From positions 1 through 64,000 of the forward strand of contig JAZOOQ010000059.1 in assembly GCA_045655105.1 (NCBI GenBank): a DNA stretch of 64,000 bases, read 5' to 3'. Both the position numbers and the translations under genes were made by a program. Below, in pieces: positions 41,959 through 50,737 of the stretch. The notes under the pieces were generated by a model. That model saw only the letters and a program-made list of their open reading frames with translations. It was not told where the DNA came from and searched no databases. Within the stretch, counting starts at the first letter, position 1, and every line of letters starts with the position of its first letter. Origin of the DNA: RGIG4140 sp045655105. GTDB taxonomy: Bacteria; Pseudomonadota; Alphaproteobacteria; CAAHEQ01; UBA3637.

Positions 41959-42525
41959 CTAATTTTCTAACACGGGAATTTCTTGAATTTTATCGTTTGA
42001 AACTGGCAGTTTTGTGGCGCAATCGCAAAGAGGATAAAAATAAAATAAAACGCTTAAAAGAGCTGTAAATAAAACAGGAACAACAACTTTTTCAAAAGGG
42101 AAGTGGGCATGACCACCATTTTTTTCTTTCATCCAAGCATAAAAGTTAATCCCTGCAATAAAAACAAGGGCTCCCAAAATATTGCTTAGCAAAAAAGAAT
42201 CAATGTATAAAAATCCAATAATAACAGGGTCATAAGGCAAATCGCCTAAATAAAGAAACCCAATGGATCCAATTGAAAGGGCCATTAGTGAAAAATCACG
42301 TCCTTTATAGTTCCAATTTTTCTTATTAAAATATCTGATTAAAAAATAACCAAAAATGGCAAGAAGTGCCCCAGACCAAACCCCAATAACACACTCATCT
42401 AAACCAGATTTTTCAGCTAAATATAATGAGGCACCAACCGTTACCATACAAACAGGACAAGCAGGTCCTGCAAAAACTTTTAATGAGGATAAAAAGGTTA
42501 AGAACAAAGCGCAGATTTTTAGCAT
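41959..42525 (-). CDS. Hypothetical polytopic membrane protein with N-terminal CxxC, 188 aa
   Basis: Probable inner-membrane protein with a leading hydrophobic or signal segment (1-19). A GPACPVC motif at about 20-26 gives a CxxC pair just outside the membrane, followed by about five more hydrophobic segments (about 45-62, 75-95, 100-125 and 145-165) and CDC near the end. The periplasmic CxxC and the second CxC suggest a redox or metal-binding role, which is inference. I start at 42525 (GGAG 7 nt upstream); the frame to 42582 adds a hydrophilic piece. It is co-transcribed with the helical protein downstream. Confidence 0.7.
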   Translation of the reverse strand: MLKICALFLTFLSSLKVFAGPACPVCMVTVGASLYLAEKSGLDECVIGVWSGALLAIFGYFLIRYFNKKNWNYKGRDFSLMALSIGSIGFLYLGDLPYDPVIIGFLYIDSFLLSNILGALVFIAGINFYAWMKEKNGGHAHFPFEKVVVPVLFTALLSVLFYFYPLCDCATKLPVSNDKIQEIPVLEN

Positions 42526-42625
42526 GATAACTCCAATAATTTCATTTTGATTTTTTATATTATATATTTTTTTTATTTGCAAGAGATAAAATATTTAATG
42601 TTTTTTGTTTAAATAAAACTTATAT

Positions 42626-42654
42626 TTGACAGATTTAAAATTTAAGTGTAATTT
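42626..42654 (+). promoter_or_regulatory. Promoter of the XRE regulator gene
   Basis: Consensus TTGACA (42626-42631), a 17-nt spacer and TAATTT (42649-42654), ending 20 nt before the ATG. The AAATTTAAGTGTAATTTAAAT stretch around the -10 box is nearly palindromic and could be an operator for the regulator itself. Confidence 0.65.
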
Positions 42655-42674
42655 AAATAAAAAAAGAGGTTAGA

Positions 42675-43067
42675 ATGGCTAAAAAAACATCAAATTTAAA
42701 AAAAATGGATGAAATAATGCAAAACGAGTCTCGTTTTATTGTTTCAAGAAATGTAAAGTTTTATCGCAAAAAAAGAAAATTAACGCAGTTTCAATTGGCC
42801 GAAAAAATTGGAAAAACAGTTGAAATGGTTTGTCAAATTGAAAACAATGTGGCGGGAACTAAATTGGCCACATTAGATGCGATTGCAAATGCTTTAGATA
42901 TTGAAACATATATGCTTTTTTTGAATAAAGATCGACCTAGTCTTGAAAATATTTCGCCTGAAATTTTGGAGTTAATCTTTGATTTAGAAGATGAAACGCC
43001 CGAATTTATTGCAGCTTTAAGAGAATTTATTCGTCAATGTCGATATAAAACAATTGAAAAGATATAA
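42675..43067 (+). CDS. XRE-family helix-turn-helix regulator
   Basis: A 130-aa DNA-binding protein. The HTH domain spans about 19-80, with KFYRKKRKLTQFQLAEKIGK, then TVEMVCQIENN for the recognition helix and LATLDAIANALDIE. The C-terminal ~45 residues are acidic and helical and may mediate dimerisation. Chromosomal XRE proteins of this size in alphaproteobacteria often control stress or stage-specific genes, but the target is not known here. The promoter overlaps a palindrome that may serve autoregulation. The next gene starts 43 nt after its stop on the same strand. Confidence 0.85.
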   Translation: MAKKTSNLKKMDEIMQNESRFIVSRNVKFYRKKRKLTQFQLAEKIGKTVEMVCQIENNVAGTKLATLDAIANALDIETYMLFLNKDRPSLENISPEILELIFDLEDETPEFIAALREFIRQCRYKTIEKI

Positions 43068-43110
43068 AAAAAATGCTATCCTTAAAAGAACTTTGAAGGA
43101 GCGTTTGGCT

Positions 43111-44658
43111 ATGTCTAACAAAGAAATCATAAACTGTGCCGCGACTTTTTGCGGCTTTTTTCTTTTTGCAAATGGGGTAAGTGGTATTGTTCAAAACAGA
43201 TCTTACGCCGTTCCTCAAACATTTATATCAGTTGCTGCCCTTTCTTATATGGGCTATAAAAAATTTCAGCCTTCTCATAAAAGATTAAAAAAACGTTTAG
43301 ATGAGCTGTTTTCTTCTAAAACAATTTTAACAAAAGGTCAGCTTTTGTTTTGGGATTCTAAATCAAAAACAAAAGGATTTGGTAATAATAAAAGAATTTG
43401 GTGGACAAAGGTTGAAATTGAACAAGATTCCTTTAATCGATATATTCCTGCTAATATGAGAAATCTCTGGGCGGGTGTTTTTTCTTCGGCAGTTCATGAA
43501 AATTTGGTGAGAGGGTGTTCAATTAAAACAAGTGTTTTAAAAGCGTTATCGCAAACCGTGTTGGAAAATATTCCTGATTTTTTTCAAAATGAAAGTATTC
43601 GCTCTTATGTCGAAAAAGATAGAATGATTGATGTTTTTGCCTTAAAAATGATTCATGAAGCTTATGAAAAAGTTGAAAATTGCAAATCGGATGAAGCTGT
43701 GTTGGATTTTTTTGAAAATGCCTTTAATGAGAAAAATTCGTTATTTTATAACATGGGATTAAATTTTGAGGGAAAAACAAATTCCTTTTTAAATCGATCT
43801 GTTTATGAGGATGGACATCAAAAAGAATTTAAAGTCTTGGAAACGGCTTCTTATGCTTCGATTTTGGGATGTGGTGTTTCTGCGATGTTTTTTTCTCCTT
43901 TTGAATATCCGATTGTTTATTCTGGGGTGACAGTTGGGGCTTCTTTATTTTATGTGTTTTCTCAGGTGCGTCAAAAAAATCATGTAGAGAAACAATTATC
44001 AAGATTTGAAGCAAATTCTTTTCAATTATCTGAAATTTGCCTAAAAAAAGCGCCATTATCACAAAAAGATGGATATATCATTTGGTATCAAACTCTTAAA
44101 AATTTAACCAAACGAGAAGAAGCTAAAATCACTTATCAAACCGCTTTAAGAGTAAATGATATTTTAAAATCTTTTCCACAGGAAGTGTCGTGCAAAAAAG
44201 CAGGCGAATTGTTGTTTTTAGAAAGTGTTTTTAAAGATAGTGCTTGTTATCAAGCTTATAAAAAAATTGACTCAGGGTTAACGCTTGAAAAGGCTGTGTC
44301 AGAATGTGGTTTAAAATGCGTTTATCAGTTGTTACTCTTTAATCATTTTGCGAATAAAGTGAAAAAGGAAGATGAAAGACCTCTTCGATCCTTTTTGTTT
44401 GAGTTTCAAAGTGATTTGGTTGAATTAAAAGATGCAAAAGTTTTGGCTAATCGTAAAATAAGTAAAAGAGTGTATCAAGAATTGAAAAAACTTGATAAGC
44501 TTTATCAAGAGGGGGAAATTTCATCTAGTGAACGTAAGGAATTTATGGTTCATATTCTTGAAATAGAGGAAAAAGGTATTTTTATGCATGTGCCAGTTGG
44601 GGTGAAATTGCCTCGCGCTGTTCAACGAACATTGAAAACGCAAAATATAAGGAATTAG
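43111..44658 (+). CDS. Large hypothetical protein with internal membrane segments, 515 aa
   Basis: Not recognised. An N-terminal hydrophobic segment (about 8-25) and a second (about 35-50) are followed by a soluble helical part. Two adjacent hydrophobic stretches at about 250-285 form a hairpin. A long soluble helical C-terminal half follows, ending in a basic tail. There is one short HENL box but no complete HExxH. I start at 43111 because AAGGAG lies 10 nt upstream; the frame beginning at 43054 overlaps the regulator gene. It probably belongs with the XRE regulator. No terminator is clear at its end. Confidence 0.65.
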   Translation: MSNKEIINCAATFCGFFLFANGVSGIVQNRSYAVPQTFISVAALSYMGYKKFQPSHKRLKKRLDELFSSKTILTKGQLLFWDSKSKTKGFGNNKRIWWTKVEIEQDSFNRYIPANMRNLWAGVFSSAVHENLVRGCSIKTSVLKALSQTVLENIPDFFQNESIRSYVEKDRMIDVFALKMIHEAYEKVENCKSDEAVLDFFENAFNEKNSLFYNMGLNFEGKTNSFLNRSVYEDGHQKEFKVLETASYASILGCGVSAMFFSPFEYPIVYSGVTVGASLFYVFSQVRQKNHVEKQLSRFEANSFQLSEICLKKAPLSQKDGYIIWYQTLKNLTKREEAKITYQTALRVNDILKSFPQEVSCKKAGELLFLESVFKDSACYQAYKKIDSGLTLEKAVSECGLKCVYQLLLFNHFANKVKKEDERPLRSFLFEFQSDLVELKDAKVLANRKISKRVYQELKKLDKLYQEGEISSSERKEFMVHILEIEEKGIFMHVPVGVKLPRAVQRTLKTQNIRN

Positions 44659-44741
44659 TTCGTGTGATTTTTTTTGAATTTTTTGTCAATAAAAATTTTA
44701 GCTAATTCTTTCTTTTTTATATAAAAAAATCAAAAAAAGAC

Positions 44742-44770
44742 TTGACTTTATTTAAAAAATATGGTTTAAT
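44742..44770 (+). promoter_or_regulatory. Promoter of the str ribosomal operon (rpsL)
   Basis: TTGACT (44742-44747), a 17-nt spacer and TTTAAT (44765-44770). The 15-base block 44731-44745 is identical to the one at the rpsF promoter. Initiation near 44777 gives a leader of about 180 nt. Confidence 0.7.
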
Positions 44771-44776
44771 ATCAAG

Positions 44777-44957
44777 ACCTAAAGCTAAAGGTGGCTTTAT
44801 CAAAAACAAGATAGTTGTCACCCGCTTTCTTTGGGTTTTGCTAATAAAAACAAAGGGTTACCTTTATGTTGATTGGCAATTTTTGAGTGCTTTTATTTGC
44901 TCGAAAGGGGTCGATAAAAGTTTGGTGTAATAGGTAGAATAAAAGGAAAAAATTTTA
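44777..44957 (+). promoter_or_regulatory. Untranslated leader of rpsL
   Basis: The 181-nt leader holds small hairpins, the clearest being AAAGG/CCTTT with loop GTTA (44852-44865). A GAG/CTC stem at about 44884-44904 is weaker. Together with the promoter this accounts for the 299-nt gap after the gene ending at 44658. I see no CCACC/GGTGG element of the kind found at 8863 and 62078. Feedback control by a ribosomal protein is possible but not demonstrated. Confidence 0.4.
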
Positions 44958-45329
44958 ATGCCTACAATTAATCAGTTAATCCGTAAATCACGGAAATCAA
45001 AAACGGCAAGAAATAAAGTGCCGGCTTTGCAAGCATGTCCTCAAAAAAGAGGTGTTTGCACACGTGTTTATACAACAACACCGAAAAAACCGAACTCAGC
45101 TTTGCGTAAAGTTGCTCGTGTTCGTTTAACAAACGGTTTTGAAGTTACATGCTATATCCCAGGTGAGGGACATAACCTTCAAGAACACTCAGTTGTGATG
45201 ATCAGAGGCGGTCGTGTAAAGGACTTGCCTGGTGTTCGTTACCATATTATTCGCGGTACACTTGATACACAAGGTGTTGCCAAACGTAAACAAGCTCGTT
45301 CGCTTTACGGCGCTAAACGACCAAAGTAA
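44958..45329 (+). CDS. rpsL: 30S ribosomal protein S12
   Basis: Decoding-centre protein of 123 aa. The core PKKPNSALRKVARVRLTNGF carries the lysine equal to E. coli K42 (streptomycin-sensitive type). GGRVKDLPGVRYH carries the loop with the commonly methylthiolated Asp. The C-terminus KQARSLYGAKRPK is standard. It is the first gene of the 30-gene ribosomal cluster. The ATG follows AAGGAAAAAATTTTA, a rather distant ribosome-binding site. rpsG follows after 16 nt. Confidence 0.97.
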   Translation: MPTINQLIRKSRKSKTARNKVPALQACPQKRGVCTRVYTTTPKKPNSALRKVARVRLTNGFEVTCYIPGEGHNLQEHSVVMIRGGRVKDLPGVRYHIIRGTLDTQGVAKRKQARSLYGAKRPK

Positions 45330-45345
45330 TTAAGGAGAAGGAAAT

Positions 45346-45816
45346 ATGTCTCGTAGACATGCTGCGGTTAAACGCGAAGTGACACCTGATGCAAAGTATC
45401 ATAACACAGTTGTTACAAAATTTATGAATAGTTTAATGTACGACGGTCAAAAAAGTAAAGCTGAAGAAATTTTATATGGTGCAATTAATGAACTTGAAAA
45501 TAAATTGCACAAATCTGGCTTGGAAGTTTTCACAGAAGCTTTAAACAATGTGAAACCATTACTTGAAGTTCGTTCACGTCGTGTTGGTGGTGCAACATAC
45601 CAAGTTCCTGTTGAAGTTCGTCCAGATCGTCAACAAGCTTTGGCAATTCGTTGGATTATCGGCGCTGCTCGTAATCGTTCTGAAAAAACAATGGTAGAAC
45701 GTTTATTTGGTGAATTGCAAGATGCATACAACAATCGTGGTGCTGCAATTCGTAAACGCGAAGATACACATCGTATGGCTGATGCTAACAAAGCTTTTGC
45801 TCACTTTAAATGGTAG
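45346..45816 (+). CDS. rpsG: 30S ribosomal protein S7
   Basis: Primary binder of the 3' major domain of 16S rRNA and nucleator of head assembly, 156 aa. Recognisable text includes KFMNSLMYDGQKSKAEEILY, the beta-hairpin VGGATYQVPVEVRPDRQQAL that faces the E site, and the C-terminal KREDTHRMADANKAFAHFKW. The length matches the E. coli core. AAGGAG precedes the ATG and fusA follows after 9 nt. In E. coli S7 represses its own operon, and the leader or spacer here may do the same. Confidence 0.97.
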   Translation: MSRRHAAVKREVTPDAKYHNTVVTKFMNSLMYDGQKSKAEEILYGAINELENKLHKSGLEVFTEALNNVKPLLEVRSRRVGGATYQVPVEVRPDRQQALAIRWIIGAARNRSEKTMVERLFGELQDAYNNRGAAIRKREDTHRMADANKAFAHFKW

Positions 45817-45825
45817 GGGGAAATC

Positions 45826-47904
45826 ATGGCTCGTACAACACCGATTGAAAGATATAGAAATATTGGTATTATGGCTCACATTGATGCCGGTAAAACAACA
45901 ACAACAGAACGTATTTTGTTTTATACGGGTAAGTCACATAAAATCGGCGAAGTTCATGATGGCGCTGCTACAATGGACTGGATGGAACAAGAACAAGAAC
46001 GTGGTATCACAATTACATCAGCTGCTACAACAGCTTTTTGGAAAGATCACCGCATTAATGTTATTGACACGCCGGGCCACGTTGACTTTACAGTAGAAGT
46101 TGAACGTTGTTTGCGTGTTCTTGATGGTGCTATCACAGTTTTTGACGGCGTTGCAGGTGTTGAACCTCAATCAGAAACAGTTTGGCGTCAAGCTGATAAA
46201 TATGGTGTTCCACGTATTTGCTTTGCAAACAAAATGGACCGTATTGGTGCTAACTTTGAACGTTGCGTTGATATGATTAAAACACGTTTGGGTGCTCGTC
46301 CAATGGTGATGGCTCTCCCAATTGGTGCTGAATCAGAATTTAAAGGTATTGTTGATATTTTAATGCGCAAAGCAATCATCTGGAAATCAGAAGATTTAGG
46401 TGCTTCATTCGAATATCAAGAAATCCCTGCTGATTTACAAGAAAAAGCAGATAAATATTACAATGAACTCGTTGAAATGGCTGTTGAAATGGATGATGAC
46501 GCCATGGAAAAATACTTGGAAGGTGTTGAACCTGATATGGAAACATTGAAAAAATGCATCCGTAAAGGAACAATTTCTCAATCATTTATTCCAGTATTTT
46601 GTGGTTCTGCCTTTAAAAATAAAGGTATTCAAACATTGTTAGATGCTGTTGTAGATTATTTGCCATCTCCAGTTGATATTCCACAAGCAAAAGGCGTTAT
46701 CGCTGGTTCAGAAACAGAATATGTTTGCGGTTCAGTTGATGATAAACCATTTGCTGGTTTGGCATTTAAAATTATGACAGACCCATTCGTTGGTTCTTTA
46801 ACATTCTTACGTATTTATCAAGGTACTTTAGCAAGTGGTAGTTATGTAACAAACACTGTTAAAGATAAAAAAGAACGTATCGGTCGTATGCTTTTAATGC
46901 ATGCTAACCACCGTGAAGAAATTAAAGAAGCTACAGCAGGTGATATCGTTGCTTTAGTTGGTTTGAAAGATACAACAACAGGTGATTCATTGTGTGGCGA
47001 TGGTTTGAAAGTTGTCTTGGAAAAGATGGACTTCCCAGATCCAGTTATTGAAATTGCTGTTGAACCAAAAACAAAAGCTGACGTTGAAAAAATGGCTTTA
47101 GCTTTGAACCGTTTAGCAATGGAAGACCCATCTTTCCGTGTCACAAGTAACACAGAAACTGGTCAAACAGTTATTAAAGGTATGGGTGAATTGCACTTAG
47201 AAATTATTGTTGATCGTTTGAAACGTGAATTTAAAGTGGAAGCCAATGTTGGTGCTCCTCAAGTTGCTTATCGTGAAACAATTTCTAAAGAATTTGATGA
47301 AGATTATACACACAAAAAACAATCTGGTGGTTCAGGTCAATTTGCTCGTGTTCGTATCAAATTTACTCCATTGGAACCAGGTTCAGGCTTTGTCTTTGAA
47401 AACACTGTTGTTGGTGGTGCTGTTCCAAAAGAATATATCCCAGGTGTTGAAAAAGGTTTGCGTGCCTCACTTGAAACAGGTGTTTTGGCAGGCTTCCCTT
47501 GCACAGACTTTAAAGCAAACCTCTATGATGGTGCTTACCATGATGTTGACTCCAGCACAATGGCCTTTGAAATTGCTGCTCGTGCAGCTTTCCGCGAAGG
47601 TATGGCAAAAGCTGGTCCGAAGTTGTTAGAACCGATTATGAAAATCGAAGTTGTAACACCAGAAGATTACATGGGTGATATTATCGGTGACTTGAACTCA
47701 CGTCGTGGTCAAGTTTCAGGTATGGATCAACGTGGTAATGCCCGTGTTATTGATGCTCTTGTTCCACTTGCAAATATGTTCGGTTATGTAAACACACTCC
47801 GTTCAATGAGTCAAGGACGTGCACAATACACAATGGTATTCTCACACTATGCTGATGTACCACAAATGGTTGCTGATGAAATTAAAGCAAAAGTAGCAGG
47901 TTAA
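45826..47904 (+). CDS. fusA: Translation elongation factor G
   Basis: GTPase of 692 aa that drives translocation and, with RRF, ribosome recycling. G1 is AHIDAGKTT (17-25), G2 lies around RGITITSAATT, G3 is DTPGH and G4 is NKMD. Domains II-V follow, with GQTVIKGMGELHLEI in domain III and GQVSGMDQRGNARVI in domain V. It is slightly shorter than E. coli (704 aa). GGGGG precedes the ATG. In the usual str operon tuf follows, but here the next gene is rpsJ after 14 nt, so EF-Tu must be encoded elsewhere. Confidence 0.98.
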   Translation: MARTTPIERYRNIGIMAHIDAGKTTTTERILFYTGKSHKIGEVHDGAATMDWMEQEQERGITITSAATTAFWKDHRINVIDTPGHVDFTVEVERCLRVLDGAITVFDGVAGVEPQSETVWRQADKYGVPRICFANKMDRIGANFERCVDMIKTRLGARPMVMALPIGAESEFKGIVDILMRKAIIWKSEDLGASFEYQEIPADLQEKADKYYNELVEMAVEMDDDAMEKYLEGVEPDMETLKKCIRKGTISQSFIPVFCGSAFKNKGIQTLLDAVVDYLPSPVDIPQAKGVIAGSETEYVCGSVDDKPFAGLAFKIMTDPFVGSLTFLRIYQGTLASGSYVTNTVKDKKERIGRMLLMHANHREEIKEATAGDIVALVGLKDTTTGDSLCGDGLKVVLEKMDFPDPVIEIAVEPKTKADVEKMALALNRLAMEDPSFRVTSNTETGQTVIKGMGELHLEIIVDRLKREFKVEANVGAPQVAYRETISKEFDEDYTHKKQSGGSGQFARVRIKFTPLEPGSGFVFENTVVGGAVPKEYIPGVEKGLRASLETGVLAGFPCTDFKANLYDGAYHDVDSSTMAFEIAARAAFREGMAKAGPKLLEPIMKIEVVTPEDYMGDIIGDLNSRRGQVSGMDQRGNARVIDALVPLANMFGYVNTLRSMSQGRAQYTMVFSHYADVPQMVADEIKAKVAG

Positions 47905-47918
47905 GAAAGGTAACAATT

Positions 47919-48230
47919 ATGTTAGAAAACCAAAATATTAGAATTCGTTTAAGAGCGTTCGATCATAGGTTGTTGGATCAATCAACCCGTGAGATCGTCA
48001 ATACGGCTAAACGCACAGGGGCCCAAGTTGTTGGACCAATCCCTTTGCCAACTCGTATTGAAAAATTTACCGTGAACCGTTCCGTGCACGTCGATAAGAA
48101 GTCACGTGAACAGTTTGAAATTCGTACCCATAAGCGGGTGCTCGACATTATTGATCCGACACCGCAAACTGTTGATGCTCTAATGAAATTAGACTTAGCA
48201 GCGGGTGTAGATGTTGAGATTAAATTATAA
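47919..48230 (+). CDS. rpsJ: 30S ribosomal protein S10 (NusE)
   Basis: A 103-aa head protein that also acts as NusE in transcription-translation coupling and antitermination. It shows RIRLRAFDHRLLDQSTREIV at the start, the GPIPLPTRIEKFTVNRS loop and FEIRTHKRVLDIIDPTPQTV. The length is the same as E. coli. AAAGG precedes the ATG. This normally starts the S10 operon, but the 14-nt distance to fusA shows that str and S10 operons are fused into one transcript here. rplC follows after 12 nt. Confidence 0.97.
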   Translation: MLENQNIRIRLRAFDHRLLDQSTREIVNTAKRTGAQVVGPIPLPTRIEKFTVNRSVHVDKKSREQFEIRTHKRVLDIIDPTPQTVDALMKLDLAAGVDVEIKL

Positions 48231-48242
48231 GGAAGAAATATT

Positions 48243-48959
48243 ATGCGTTCAGGAGTTATAGCTGAAAAAGTCGGCATGATGAGCTTGTTCCAAGAAAACG
48301 GCGTTCAAATCCCTGTAACTGTTTTAAAAATTGACAGTACAGTGGTTGACGTTCGAACAATGGAACGTGATGGTTATGTCGCTGTCCAGTTGGGACATGG
48401 TAAAGCAAAAACAAAAAATGTTGCTAAACCACAGCTCGGACATTTTGCAAAAGCAAAAGTAGAACCAAAGAAAACACTCGTTGAATTCCGTGTTTCTGAT
48501 GACTGCGTTTTGCCAGTTGGTGCTGAATTAAGCGCTAACCACTTCGTTGTCGGTCAAAAAGTGGATGTTACAGGTGTTTCCATTGGTAAAGGTTTTGCCG
48601 GTGTTATGAAAAAATATCACTTCGGAGGTGACAACGCAACACACGGTGTTTCTAGAACACACCGTGCCGGTGGTTCAACCGGTCAACGCGAATGGCCTGG
48701 TAAAGTTTTCAAAAACGTTAAAATGCCTGGTCAAATGGGAAACAAACAAGTGACAGTTCAAAATTTGGAAGTTGTTTCAATTGACGAAGCCAGAAATTTG
48801 GTTATGGTCAAAGGATCAGTTCCTGGTTTTGATTCAGCCATTGTAACAATCAAAGATTCAGTAAAGATTTCAAAACAGCCAGCTTTACCACTTCCTGGTG
48901 GATTAAAAGCAGCTGCAGTTGAAACATCTGCTGAAGTTGAAACTGAAGTAAAGGAATAG
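48243..48959 (+). CDS. rplC: 50S ribosomal protein L3
   Basis: Large-subunit protein near the peptidyl-transferase centre and an early assembly binder, 238 aa. Family text: VIAEKVGMMSLFQENGVQIPVTV-type start (split here), KGFAGVMKKYHFGGDNATHGVSRTHR with the conserved Gln in STGQREWPGKVFK, and GQMGNKQVTVQNL. It exceeds the 209-aa E. coli protein through a C-terminal Ala/Glu/Val tail (about 215-238). AAGGAAG precedes the ATG. The S10-operon order rplC-rplD-rplW-rplB follows. Confidence 0.97.
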   Translation: MRSGVIAEKVGMMSLFQENGVQIPVTVLKIDSTVVDVRTMERDGYVAVQLGHGKAKTKNVAKPQLGHFAKAKVEPKKTLVEFRVSDDCVLPVGAELSANHFVVGQKVDVTGVSIGKGFAGVMKKYHFGGDNATHGVSRTHRAGGSTGQREWPGKVFKNVKMPGQMGNKQVTVQNLEVVSIDEARNLVMVKGSVPGFDSAIVTIKDSVKISKQPALPLPGGLKAAAVETSAEVETEVKE

Positions 48960-48962
48960 ACC

Positions 48963-49583
48963 ATGAAATATGATGTAATCAATTTAGATGGAAAATCAGT
49001 TGGTTCTATTGACTTGGCTGACACAGTGTTTGGTGTTGAAGTTCGCGAAGACATTTTAGCTCGTGTTATCCAATGGCAATTAGACAAACGTCGTGCAGGA
49101 ACTCACAAAACAAAAGATATTGGTGAAGTTTCTGGCTCAGGTAAAAAACCATTTAAGCAAAAAGGAACAGGCCGTGCTCGTCAAGGTCAAGATCGTGCTC
49201 CTCAAATGCGTCACGGTGGTGTTGCTTTTGGTCCAGTTGTTCGCTCACATGCTTACGGCTTGACAAAAAAACTCCGTGCTTTAGGGATGCGTGTTGCACT
49301 TTCTTTAAAAGCCAAAAATGGAAAACTCTTTATTGTTGACAGCTTGACAGCTGAAAAACCAAACACAAAAGCAATGAAAGCTGCTTTTGATAAAAATGGT
49401 TGGAAATCAGTTTTGTTTGTTGGCGGCGAAACAGTTGATAGCAATTTTGCTTTATCAGCTCGTAACATCATCAATGTTGATGTGTTGCCATCTCAAGGTG
49501 CTAACGTTTATGATATTATCCGCAGAGACGTCTTAGTCTTATCACAAGACGCCGTTGCGAATTTGGAAGGTCGTTTGAAATGA
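48963..49583 (+). CDS. rplD: 50S ribosomal protein L4
   Basis: A 206-aa protein lining the exit tunnel; in E. coli it also represses the S10 operon. The extended tunnel loop is conserved: GSGKKPFKQKGTGRARQGQDR followed by APQMRHGGVAFGPVVRSHAY. The globular domain ends FALSARNIINVDVLPSQGAN. AGGAA precedes the ATG. The stop overlaps the rplW start (ATGA), so the two are translationally coupled. Confidence 0.97.
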   Translation: MKYDVINLDGKSVGSIDLADTVFGVEVREDILARVIQWQLDKRRAGTHKTKDIGEVSGSGKKPFKQKGTGRARQGQDRAPQMRHGGVAFGPVVRSHAYGLTKKLRALGMRVALSLKAKNGKLFIVDSLTAEKPNTKAMKAAFDKNGWKSVLFVGGETVDSNFALSARNIINVDVLPSQGANVYDIIRRDVLVLSQDAVANLEGRLK

Positions 49584-49897
49584 TTAAGAAAAATACACAA
49601 GTAGCTGCAACAGCTGAAATGTTTGATGTCATTCGCAGACCTGTTATCACAGAAAAAGCAATGAAGAGTTCTGAACACAATCAAGTTGTCTTTTTAGTTG
49701 ACGTCAATGCAACAAAAACAGACGTTAAAAAAGCAGTTGAATCTGTGTTTGGTGTAAAAGTCGTTTCTGTAAACACACTTCGCCAACAAGGAAAACAAAA
49801 AATGTTCCGTGGCATTAAAGGTGTTCGCAATGAAACAAAGAAAGCTATTGTGACTTTGGCTGAAGGTCAAAGCATTGATGTGACAGCGGGGATTTAG
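49580..49897 (+). CDS. rplW: 50S ribosomal protein L23
   Basis: A 105-aa exit-site protein that docks trigger factor, SRP and the Sec translocon. The conserved core is FDVIRRPVITEKAMKSSEHN, then VNATKTDVKKAVESVFGVKV and GVRNETKKAIVTL. A short 12-residue N-terminal extension precedes it. The start lies in the rplD stop (ATGA). rplB follows after 2 nt. Confidence 0.96.
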   Translation: MIKKNTQVAATAEMFDVIRRPVITEKAMKSSEHNQVVFLVDVNATKTDVKKAVESVFGVKVVSVNTLRQQGKQKMFRGIKGVRNETKKAIVTLAEGQSIDVTAGI

Positions 49898-49899
49898 TT

Positions 49900-50727
49900 A
49901 TGGCATTAAAAACATATAAACCAGTAACCTCTACAGTCAGACATCTCGTTGGTATTGACAGATCTGACTTACATAAAGGGGCTCCTGTAAAAACATTAAC
50001 AGAAGGCCAGTCCCGTACGGGCGGTCGTAACAACCACGGTCATATTACAACACGTCGTCGTGGTGGCGGTCATAAACAAGCTTATCGTTTAATTGATTTT
50101 AAACGTAAAAAATTGGATATGCCTGCAACAGTTGAACGTTTGGAATATGATCCAAACAGAACAGCATTTATTGCTTTGATCAAATATACTGATGGTGAAT
50201 TAGCATACATCTTGGCACCTCAACGTTTAGCTGCTGGTGACACAGTTATTGCTGCTCAACAAGCAGATATTAAACCAGGCAATGCAATGCCAATGAAAAA
50301 CATGCCAGTCGGCACGATTATTCATAACATTGAATTAAAACCAGGTAAGGGCGGTCAAATTGCTCGTTCAGCTGGTTGTTATGCTCAATTAATCGGTAAA
50401 GATTCAGGCTATGTTCAAGTTCGCTTAAATTCAGGTGAACTTCGCATGGTTCGCGGTGAATGTTTTGCTTCCGTTGGTGCTGTTTCTAACCCAGATAACC
50501 AAAATACGGTTATGGCAAAAGCTGGTCGTGCTCGTTGGAATGACCATCGTCCAGCCGTTCGCGGTATTGCTATGAACCCAGTTGATCACCCACATGGTGG
50601 TCGTACAAATGGTGGCCGTCATCCGGTTTCTCCATGGGGATGGCAAACTAAGGGTAAGAAAACTCGTAATAACAAACGGACAGACGGTTTAATTATCCGT
50701 TCTCGTCACGCAGCAAAGAAATCCTAA
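49900..50727 (+). CDS. rplB: 50S ribosomal protein L2
   Basis: A 275-aa protein needed for subunit association and peptidyl-transferase assembly. The signatures are GGRNNHGHITTRRRGGGHKQ near residue 45, then VERLEYDPNRTAFIALI and GIAMNPVDHPHGGRTNGGRH with the conserved His. The C-terminal Arg/Lys-rich segment GKKTRNNKRTDGLIIRSRH is typical. The length is normal (273 aa in E. coli). rpsS follows after 10 nt. Confidence 0.98.
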   Translation: MALKTYKPVTSTVRHLVGIDRSDLHKGAPVKTLTEGQSRTGGRNNHGHITTRRRGGGHKQAYRLIDFKRKKLDMPATVERLEYDPNRTAFIALIKYTDGELAYILAPQRLAAGDTVIAAQQADIKPGNAMPMKNMPVGTIIHNIELKPGKGGQIARSAGCYAQLIGKDSGYVQVRLNSGELRMVRGECFASVGAVSNPDNQNTVMAKAGRARWNDHRPAVRGIAMNPVDHPHGGRTNGGRHPVSPWGWQTKGKKTRNNKRTDGLIIRSRHAAKKS

Positions 50728-50737
50728 GGAGGCATAA

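Noticed and set aside
43138..43161. Intrinsic terminator inside the start of the 515-aa gene
   Set aside because: GCCGC/GCGGC with a T-run is only a 5-bp stem with an 8-nt loop and lies in coding sequence. Likely chance, though it could attenuate weakly.
46188..47629. Antisense and shifted-frame ORFs inside fusA and other ribosomal genes
   Set aside because: They are shadows produced by the codon bias of strongly expressed genes, with no ribosome-binding sites or family similarity.
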